A program made the position numbers and the translations under genes. From Fasciolopsis buskii (taxonomy: Eukaryota > Platyhelminthes > Trematoda > Plagiorchiida > Fasciolidae): a DNA stretch of 64,000 bases. Below the pieces are notes generated by a model. That model did no database searches, was not told the DNA's origin, and saw only the letters and a list, made by a program, of their open reading frames with translations. Below are positions 52,801 to 64,000 of the stretch, piece by piece. Location of the stretch: the NCBI GenBank assembly GCA_008360955.1, contig LUCM01000684.1, forward strand, positions 45,948 through 109,947. The letters run 5' to 3'. How positions within the stretch are numbered: position 1 is the stretch's first letter; each line of letters starts with the position of its first letter.

Positions 52801-54594
52801 CTGACTGCCAGCAACCACATGATACATCGCAATTGTTTCCTCTGTGAAATTGCACGCGATTAGAAGCGTCAACGATGCATACTCCGAAATAGCACAGAAT
52901 CATTTGGCAACCCCTTCTCGCTGTGCGCCGCTGGAATCACAAGCATCTCAGAATGAAATGTTATACTCACTTAAACCCCATTTTCCCAGTAGTAATATGT
53001 CGAGAATGATGGAACATTCGGCGGCAAATGACGACAAACCTGGGATAACCACGCTAGGCAGCATTTCAGCATCAGAGCAGTTTAAGGGAATGTTAGCGAG
53101 TGCCACTCCCGAATTAAAGTTTAAGAAACCTGGAAATTTCGCTCTGCTGGTCTAAATTTGAACATCTAACGCGATGCCCCAAAGTTTAACCTTTTCACAA
53201 ATAGCGTGCTTTAAGGCACTGAGCCCCTTCTTTATTGCGCGACATCTCTGCCATCTCTTGACATTAGGCGTGACTGGAAGGTACGTTTATCTTTTTCTGT
53301 GTAATTAATAATGGGCCCGTTATACACGGCCAGCTGTACCCGATAGCACAGAAAACACTAAACAAACGCTAAAGTTCGTTGTGAAAAAGCAAGTGATACA
53401 AACAGGAAACTGTCATACCCTATGGTTTCTTGGCGATTTTAACTGGCAGATAAGAACCCACCAGAGAGTTACTTGCCAGATAAAACATGACGGTTACCTC
53501 ACTGCACTATTCGTGACTCCAGTGACGATTGCCTTAGAAGAATATTAACCAGCAGTGATATACAAAATAGAAAGGCTCTTTCATCGCGACGGCACCCCTA
53601 AATAAAGGAGAAAACAGCAAAATACTTAAATACCTCGCAGACGCCCTTCACCCCAAATTTTTTCATGTCAACTAATTAAAGTTTGATGAATCCACGAAGC
53701 AACGCACGGTGTTGAACGCCGAAAAACAACACACCCAGAAAACCAAAGGGTGACCATGCACAGGGGACCCGGCACACTTAAACCAATGGACCTCATATTG
53801 GATTATGCAAATGGTGCCAAATACCTAGTGAAATTACAAATAAGTAGTACCAAACTAGTTTTGAGGGACAAAATGTCAATTCCATGCATATCAAGTGTTT
53901 ATTTATTCGCCCATCTCTATCCCGGAAGTTACCCGGCGCAGACATTGGGGACGGTGCTACTTTGGTAGACGTTGAGCAAGGTTGCAACAGCAGGCACTCA
54001 TAGGTGTTCCTTCAATGCAGAAGCAAACGTCGCCTTTGAAATCGATTTGCAGTTGAACAAAAGTAGCATGTTCTAAAGCACAGAGTATGTGGGAACGAAA
54101 ACGCGGGGATGCGCGTCATTTTTCAGTCAGGAGCTGACAACGCGAAATGTCTAAAACAGATTATGTATGCAGCATTCCAGCAAAATCGTGGATGGGGGTG
54201 ACAATGATTGGTTGCCAAGAGTACCGGAGAAAACAATATGTTCACCTTTAAAAGGACGATACAACAGTGGTTCAAAGTTTGGAAGCAAGAATCGGTCTCT
54301 GCAATCCAGAGGTTTCCATCTCCCAAGAACTGCGCTTGTGAACGTCCTTTGTAAATGTTTTATCAAACGTCAATCTATTTAAGGCATAGTTGAGATGATC
54401 AAACGACGAATTTGGTGGAATGGTACCGTAAATAACCAGGGCACTATCCGAAAGATTCCAAGATCCGAAGATCAAACCTACGGACAACCAAGCGCTTCGC
54501 CGCTTGGAGGGTGGTAAGCCCAGAAGAGCTTGGTCGGGCAGATTAGTGTAGTTGAAGATCACCTGCTGAAAATCTGCTTGCAAATAGGATATAT
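52801..54594. other. No gene recognised
   Basis: Frames of up to 103 codons (52844-53155 plus, 54272-54583 minus) have no recognised domain. Nothing else was seen. Confidence 0.4.
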
Positions 54595-55383
54595 ATTTGA
54601 CTGCGGTTCTCCTTCTTCTTTTCCAACGCCACCTTCATCTCTAGACCAAACCGAAATTTATGAACTCAAAATTGCTCGGAACAAACCTCACGTATTAGTA
54701 TTACGATCGCACAATTCCCATCCATTGTCGCCGCTTTCCTTGCTAAGCGTCCTGTTCTCCAGAATTTTCCCAAGTATATGCCTTTTTTAGTCTTTGAAAT
54801 ATCCAGTCTAGTTTCGCTCATCTCGCATTCCGATTATCGCATCCATACTGATCCTCCTGTCCCCCATATAACGCTCTTGATTACCGAGTACCCGGCAACC
54901 TGACAGCTCATATGCCGTATCACACCTCATAGTTGCCGCCCCGGCGATCGCATCTCTTTGCTGGCATTCAAAAAATATAACTCGGCAGATGCAGGACCTG
55001 AAATCATTCAGAGAAAGAATTTGCGAACCATTATTCTAGCTTTTGAGTTGAAGCCCAAGCTCGGAAACCCCAGCATTGCCATGGTATGATCGTGTGAGCG
55101 AAACCACATTGTATTGTATGTTGGTTTCCGCTTGCTGTCTTCATGCGAGCTGGCCCAATTCTTGCTTCTTATCTTGCGCATGCGACTCTCGGTATGTCCG
55201 AAATATACAAATCAAACAATACGCTCAAAATCTACTAGAGGTATGCTCATCACCGACTTATGAGCACTTATTAGGACCGCTAATTTCTATGTGACCATTC
55301 ATGCATATGTAATCTACTGTGGTCTTATGCCTTGCCAATTCCTGCATCTCTGCCAATCGGAGAATACATCCATGTTATCAAAT
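54595..55383 (+). repeat. Copy 6 of the 3' end family (long form B)
   Basis: Direct partner of 48661-49433, offset 5934 bases. The first 85 or so bases are nearly identical (one substitution). After that the copies differ mainly by many one- to four-base insertions and deletions. The internal 3'-end motif (GCGCATGCGACTCTCGG followed by GAAATATACAAA, about 55177-55208) and the terminal one (TGCATCTCTGCCAATCGGAG followed by AATACATCCATGTTATC, to 55380) are both recognisable. Confidence 0.9.
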
Positions 55384-58379
55384 TTCCCAGTCGCACAGAG
55401 TTTGGGAGAGACTGACGTTGAGCTTTCTATATAACCCGTTTAAAATTTCACCAGAGTGTTGCGGAATAATTAATATTAACTTAAGAGTGAGGTCTAATAA
55501 ACGGAACGTAGTCTGCAACGATTTAGGCTTATAAATGCGAATCGCCTTCAAACTGCGGTCATTCATGTTATGATGTTTGAAAAGTTTGGAACTATAGGTT
55601 GAGTTTATGTGGAGTCTACAGTATTGGAGATGTAAGGCTTATGATGCAGTCATTCCGAAGATGAAGGACCGATGATGGCCGGTCTAGAGACAGAGGCCTT
55701 CCGTCCTGGGCATGGACTGCCGCTCAGGCTGTAGATTTTGTATCTTGAGAGTATGGTAGGAGGCAAGGTTAACTACCGGATCTTTCAACAAGTAACGGTT
55801 GGTGTTCATCTGCGAGGTGGATAGACAGTATATGGGATTAAACCAAAAGTGGGGGTGTCATTGTTGTTCGGCTTATGTTCATCAGATGTCCGTAAGAGAG
55901 GATGCAGTAAGTGGGTTAGTGTCCGTCTAATGTTTAGAGTTATCACATGGCGATTGAGTGGGCGAGGATTAAGTAATCTCTTCATGTGAGTGCCCAATTC
56001 TTGCTCCGAGCTGCATAAAGGAGTCAAAGTAGAGTCCGTAGGAACACGTGACTCACTTCTTGTAGTAGGCTAGCCAAGTCCTGTGAGTCTATGTCGTTCT
56101 GCCCCAAACGGCGGTAAATCATGGGTGCACTGTTAAAACTGACTTGGTCCCCACATATTAGCTACTAATCCTGGTCCGTGTTATGCCTCATTTCATTTCT
56201 TCTGAATATTGCCTACTTCAACATCAACTAAATTTCATCAGAGGCAACTACGTTATGGCTTCCGATTATTAGGAAAAGAGGACTCTCTGGGCAGCTGCAA
56301 AAAATTTCCAACGGGCAAAAGCTTGATGCGAATCAGAGGGGCTTTACGGAAGCTCTTTAAATGTCCCAACCCGACAGCTCCTCCGCCTCAAGGAAATGAA
56401 AACCTCCTCCAATACACCCTAGCACTCTCCACCACTCCACACCAGGCGACACAACTGTTCGCCTGAGAAATGAAAAGTTCACAGCAACCCAACGCCTTCG
56501 TTCCACCCCATTTTCATTGCTTTTGGTTTCCCAAGCTGATTCACACTCAACCCCGGATACCCTAGCGCAAAAAAGCTGCAACTTTCTTTGTGTCTACTCG
56601 TCCTGTAGTTTTATACTCTCCTTTTAAGTGAAGCCTCGAAGGTGTTGCTACAGATACAAGTTATCAGGCTCATCCCAGCCTTAACTCCTCTGATATACTT
56701 TCACCACTGTCGACTCGTCCCCCGCGCTCCCAACCCAAATAACTACCTCGATGGTCTACCAGGAAGTAGGCCTAAAAAATCGAGACAAACTACAAACCAC
56801 TACTTTCCTGTATCTAAAAGCTTCCTCGTTCTGGCTTGGAAGGAAGTGGCACCTTAGGAGTCTCCACGGTTACCATGATGCCCGGGTTTGCACTATGTTG
56901 ACGCTACAACCTTGATGAAGACAGATGCGTGCCAATCAGAAGCAGCCTGATAGTTGCTCTAAGCTATTTTGGCCTAGGCCAATCCTGAGGATTAGTCCAT
57001 TAGTTCAACGCAGATATATGGTGTTTAATTAAAAATGGATCTGTTTGCCGTTACGATTTTGACAAGAAACAGACTCCTAGGGGATATCGATCTACGGGTA
57101 AAGAAACTGGCTCTATGGGAGCCCCGAGGCCTCGGTAGGAAACAGTTTCAGAAGAGGCGGAGGGGAGTAAAGATAAATACATTTTTCTCCCTGGTCTGAT
57201 GTAGAGAAGTGAGACATCAGCAGGTGATTACCTAGGCACTAATCCGTCAGATCAGGAGATTTGCAGTGGCGCGAGAATATGACACACACGTAAAAATATT
57301 TTTGTTTCAGAATTAGATCAAGGTCGTATAAGTGAATTTGGCGCTTCATCTTGTCCATGCTCTCGTTTGCTTGGGCAAAGATGTTCTTTGTTCGGCAGGT
57401 ATGCGGACGAATTGTGACTTACCATTTCACTTTGTTTGGGTACCGTGCGTGACAGCACGTGCCGTATTTTGTTATACATTGACGTCGGTTCTCACTTTGA
57501 TTCTTTGCAATTGCATATTTTAGGTCACTTATTTGCCTCATGCACGTCCGATTGAACTTATTAAACCGAATGCGTAAACCTACGAATTCAGATTACGCTC
57601 GCCCTATGGTTGTTCGCGGATTTCCCGATATTGCTTCTATCGGCATCGCTCGGAACGATTGGCCTGACACGCAGTGCCCGTGCTGTACAAGAAGCCCTAA
57701 CAAGCAATCAATTGATGGCTCTTTGAACCCTTCATACATGCTTTCCCAATGTCTAACAACTGGCCGATAGGCAAATCCTGGCTTTTTATTCCAGGAGGAG
57801 CCAAATAGAGGTTCAGTAATTCAAAGCGAAATTATCGTGTTAGAGCCCGAAATTGCCTGTTATTAGATTTAAAAAAGTGGGCGCCGATTTTCTAGTGAGA
57901 ACATCGAAGAAAGCCCACCTGCTCCACACCCGAATTCTAATACTTTGGTTAGTGCGAATTCGGACGCCAAATTGACCGCAGCCCGGTAATGGAGAGTTGT
58001 GCGTTTTTGCATTATGCGTTATGTTTCCGGCATATGTCGATCGCACGTGTTGTCGTTAACGATAAGGCTGTAATATCTGCACACACGTTGCTCCTAAGCC
58101 TACATTATAGCTAATATACGCTGGTCTTTGCCTCGCGGCTTCCATTTTCTCACAACAAATCCAAGTTGCTTCTGGGTCATATTATTACATCTCTTCTATC
58201 CGGCCGCTAACTGCACCAGAAACAGCCCATCCTGTGAAGCTGGGCATCGCCTACACCTAAGATAACTAGCCCTCAAGAGTTAAACTTTTTAGTTTGATTT
58301 TCTTGTCATTCACCAGCACCCACCCAGTTGAAAACATCCCTTAGCACCCCTTAGTCCAAGCTTTTAATGGAATTAAGAA
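55384..58379. other. No gene recognised
   Basis: Frames up to 85 codons only. From about 56200 onward the plus strand becomes pyrimidine-rich in patches. Confidence 0.4.
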
Positions 58380-58810
58380 ATCCTTATTATCTTGACCTAT
58401 TATTGCTTCGCTCCGATCGCTGTCCAGACTAGCGTCCAATATTACATGTTGCTTTTCCCCCAGCCCTCTGCCATTATCAGTGATGTCACTCAGGGAAGCT
58501 TTCTAGGTCCTCTCCTTTTACTCCCATACATTAATGATATCTTTTAAGTTATTCGTCATTGCACACAGTCTTTTGCCTTGCTCGGATGAAATTAAAATAG
58601 TCTAAGCTCTTTTGAGCGCTTGGGCTCTCAGCCATCTGCACCTAAGCTCCATCCTTGCATTTGTTATCTAAAGCGCCCTAGAGTCCTCTTGAATATCACG
58701 AACCTCCGGTGTTCCGAAGTGAGCATTCTGACGTTCCCTGTTCGACACAAGCTCTCTGATAACTATGAATGCCCAGTTCTCTTTGACACCGGGCGCCCTC
58801 TCTTCCGATA
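58380..58810 (+). pseudogene. Fragment of a CR1/Jockey-like LINE reverse transcriptase
   Basis: In the plus frame, SAIISDVTQGSFLGPLLLLP followed by YINDIF at about 58473-58550 matches the LINE block [21 protein letters not shown], which lies just before the catalytic FADD box. The box itself is not recognisable. Weak resemblance to later RT segments continues to about 58800 in other frames. Plus-strand sequence up to about 59800 is similarly pyrimidine-rich and may be more of the same element, but I could not align it. Confidence 0.6.
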
Positions 58811-61129
<2,319 letters not shown>

Positions 61130-61578
61130 CGGTTTCAACTACTGTCCATTCAATGTACCGCATTACCACTTCCCGTCATCTCTTCAGCTTAACGTTTCCG
61201 TTCATTCCATAACGCTCCCGACGTTTGTGGTCTCCGGCGTATATCGATATCCACTGCTGATCTCCGCCCACGTTCTGAGCCAGCGATGAGCACATTTAGT
61301 GCTCTTAAACACAAAATGACTCGTAGTCCGCTGCTTGCAAACAGTCAATGGAGACCATGTGCGATTTTCAAAATTAAGTTTTCTATTTTTTTGCCTTTCA
61401 CTGGCATCTTGTACTTTTCCGGCGAGCTTTTGCAATAACTCAATATTGCTCCCAACGGCTTACCCAATTAGATTTCTATCATTTACATTTCCTGTGCATC
61501 ATCCTTGTAAAAGCTTGATCTTGCCTTGCGCATGCTCCTCGCAAATCAAGAAATATACATTATTATTATTATTTGTTT
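61130..61578 (+). repeat. Copy 7 of the 3' end family
   Basis: It shares CTTCAGCTTAACGTTTCCG at about 61185, CATTTAGTGCTCTTAAACAC followed by TCGTAGTCCGC at about 61291-61335, and the terminal CTTGATCTTGCCTTGCGCATG and AATCAAGAAATATAC. It ends in an (ATT)4 tail at about 61558-61575. Internally it is very close to copy 1. Confidence 0.9.
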
Positions 61579-62859
61579 CGACTCCCGAAGGCGTGAAATT
61601 ACCACCCTTATCAAGATGACTTCGACCATACCTTAGAGAAGCGAACAATCCATTAACAAAAAATGGTGACTTGTTGCTGATTTCAGCACTCGTGGTTGAT
61701 GTTGTCTAGTGAATGGACAACTTAGATTCAGCCTGGGGTGACCGTTTTCTTTTGGGTTCACTATGATGAAAGCCCTCAGGCATAACCATTTCGCATGCTC
61801 CAGAAAAATGCAACCGATTTATAGGACGTACATCTTGAAAGACAGCACAAAGCAAGCAGAAATACACACACCCACCGGTTAAAAGCTGACCGGATGCCCA
61901 GGCAAGAGGTTGTCAAGCGTTGTGACCGGTTAGGAATGTCGAAAGCAAATAATAAACCATTGAGCTGCTAGTAAATTCCTCTAATAAGCTGTTAGCTGCA
62001 GGATTACCGGCAGTTGCAAGCGAGTGGTGGCAGCTGAAATTACAAAGCGTATCTGTGAAAACCCTTAAATCTAACTGCGCATTAAGTCGTTACATTGAAA
62101 GGGCTACCTTTCAACGACACCCAAATTTCCTGAAAGACAGCCACCGCAGTTTCGCTTTCCACTTTTCGAATGTAATTGACTTCTGATCAATGGATAAATT
62201 AGTTAGAAATATTGGGGAGATATTTAAACAGTTTTAGGCAATGGAGAAACCAACCAAATCTATCGGAACATTGGAAGAGTTTATGTTACTTTTACTAACT
62301 GCCCCCATTGGTGTGGTTCAGAGATATGAGCTAGTTTCAAAAGTGCAAAGGCGCTTTGTCTCGATGCGATCAGTCATATGAAACTGGGGGTCAACTAGGT
62401 CTGGGAAGCCAAGCGGCAATCCGGTCACTGACCCATGTGATGATGACCTAAATGACTAGAAACCCGAGGAAATGTTGATGCGCCAACTTTTAGCCCTAAT
62501 ACTGAAACAAACAAAAAGCGGTCCGGTTCTCTCAGCAATTTCAAAGGCTAACTGGGCCTAGGTTCAGGCTGAAGATCGAAGTTGATCAATTTACCAAGGC
62601 CTGCAGGCATCCGGCCACCCAGCTCCATTATTTAAACTGCTAGACGAATTTACTACGGAAAATAAACGAAATATTTGAGTAGAATAGTCAGAGACTATTT
62701 TGATTGTTTTCATCTTGTTAGGTGGTGCCAGGATGAGCAAAGGTTTATAAAAATTATTGACGGCGATAATATTGGGGATGATGATAAATGGAGTGGAAAT
62801 GCAGCAAATGTAGATGCTGACGTCAGCTTGCTGTCACCGTCCGCATGTGCAAGCCCGTC
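61579..62859. other. No gene recognised
   Basis: Only frames below 65 codons are present. Nothing else was seen. Confidence 0.4.
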
Positions 62860-63240
62860 GATAATATGAATTGTTATATTTCGCGAAATTCGAGAGTCAT
62901 GCGCAATGCAAGTTCAAACTTACACACAGATGGCGCAGTGGAAATCGTAAAACCAAAATTTAGTCGTGAAGATGCAGTTTCTGTGCTCTCATGAACATAA
63001 TCTGCAAAAAGATGGGCTAATCACGAGTTTTTGGGCTTCAATTCGGAGCTGGATAATCCATCGCCGAAACTTTCTGGGGCTGACTATGAGTCGCGCTCTG
63101 CGAATCAATTCATGTTTAAAGGCATCAAAGGTGCGCATCGTGGGCGCATAATTCGGCATTCCGGGCAAATCGAATAGCTCGGTGAATAACTTTGTTGCGG
63201 CATGGATATCTGTGCGATTTGAATAACTCAGGGCGTCAGA
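62860..63240 (-). repeat. Copy 8 of the 3' end family
   Basis: On the minus strand ATGCGCACCTTTGATGCCTT and GATTCGCAGAGCGCGACTC are followed by ACTGCATCTTCACGACTAAA, then the end TTGCGCATGACTCTCGAATT, CGCGAAATATAAC and a CATATTAT tail near 62865. It is nearly identical to copy 2 over about 70 bases. Upstream on the minus strand are a B-box-like GTTCGATTCCCC (63393-63382) and an A-box-like TAGCTCAGC (63456-63448). A 127-codon frame at 62989-63372 crosses the copy; parts of it recur in copy 2, so it is repeat-derived. Confidence 0.9.
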
Positions 63241-64000
63241 GATAATCAGCACCGTGGTACATGAGCCATAGGACGTGGGTGGTGCATGGTTGCGTCGCGA
63301 ATTGCGCAACCAGAAGCCGCAGTCCAAGAAAATCAGTGGCTGTGTGCGGCGCATATCACAAATATCCTCCATTTTTATGTAGGGGAATCGAACGCGATAT
63401 GATAGTTGATCATCTACGGGAAACTAAACGGTAATGGAAATTAAAATGCTGAGCTAGTTAACAATACCAACCAACAGTATTTCACGTCTGTCCAGAGAGG
63501 GGGCAAGAAAAACTGGGAGCCGTGGTCATGTACAGCCACAGTCGTTTAAAGAATCTTTTCATTCAATCACTCGACTATTTAGCAATGTCTAACCTAACTG
63601 GTTGATATAAGGGCCAAACAATTCAACATGAGTGATGCGGAGAGGCTGTTTACACTCTGCAAATGAGTAAGAAGTCCCATTAGAAAGCAGCCTATTTTTG
63701 TCTTATGATTATTAGTCTTGAAATTATGACGGAGCTGACAAGGATGAAGAAAGGAAACGAAGGATAGTGCTGAAACTGGGAGCATTTTTGCAGCCGCGTG
63801 CCCCGGCTGATCAGGTTGATCTGGCCAAGAATATTTATGATAAAATAGGTGAATCTATGCTTACCACTTGCGTGTGATTCGCATGGTTCCACGGAGTAAG
63901 CGTTCGTGGAAGCCTCCATAAAATCCCAGTGGCGTGGTATACCACGGAAACTAACTTCGGCCTCCTTAACAAGTATTATTTAGAATTTAATTACCTGTAA
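63241..64000. other. Edge of window, no gene recognised
   Basis: Contains the possible Pol III promoter boxes upstream of copy 8 (63382-63456). Frames of up to 75 codons at 63594-63919 match nothing I know. Confidence 0.4.

Noticed and set aside
52060..52903. Five open frames of about 250-270 codons
   Set aside because: They consist almost entirely of the N gap.

Overview
This is a eukaryotic window, most likely from a parasitic flatworm (tapeworm or fluke). I infer this from the mix of decayed retroelement families, whose proteins look like those I know from flatworms, and from one intact gene with introns of only 33-37 bases. There is no bacterial-style gene packing. Almost every open frame is short and unsupported. 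The organism was inferred from recalled family resemblance, not from a search.

The one intact host gene is at 16184-16768 on the minus strand. It is a five-exon ubiquitin-conjugating enzyme E2 of the UBE2D (UbcH5/effete) class. Spliced at GT-AG sites it gives exactly 147 residues with the active-site Cys85 in place.

The rest that I can read is transposon wreckage. 3489-6161 is a structure with two nearly identical inverted arms of about 410 bp; directly inside the left arm is a degenerate GIY-YIG endonuclease of a Penelope-like element. 8865-11980 (minus) is an RTE-like LINE: endonuclease, reverse transcriptase and the C-terminal end are all recognisable but frameshifted. 14271-14345 looks like a tRNA-derived SINE head. 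17503-22640 (minus) is an old Ty3/gypsy element with LTR, gag, protease, RT, RNase H, integrase and LTR in order. 23230-23790 (plus), 30290-31963 (minus) and 58380-58810 (plus) are pieces of CR1/Jockey-like LINE reverse transcriptases.

From 29 kb onward at least eight copies of one LINE/SINE 3' end family recur in both orientations (29.1, 41.4, 43.9, 46.1, 48.7, 54.6, 61.1 and 62.9 kb). Most end in a small hairpin followed by a short ATT-rich tail. Two of these, 48661-49433 and 54595-55383, are longer direct copies that bracket the only assembly gap (52087-52800, 714 N). A 161-base T run lies at 60356-60516.

The parts therefore do not form a pathway: one housekeeping gene sits in a repeat-rich neighbourhood in which all recognised mobile-element coding regions are broken. 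I found no convincing new molecular system. The points that most deserve a second look are the near-identical inverted arms beside a decayed Penelope endonuclease, the hairpin-plus-tail 3' end family, and the compact E2 gene.
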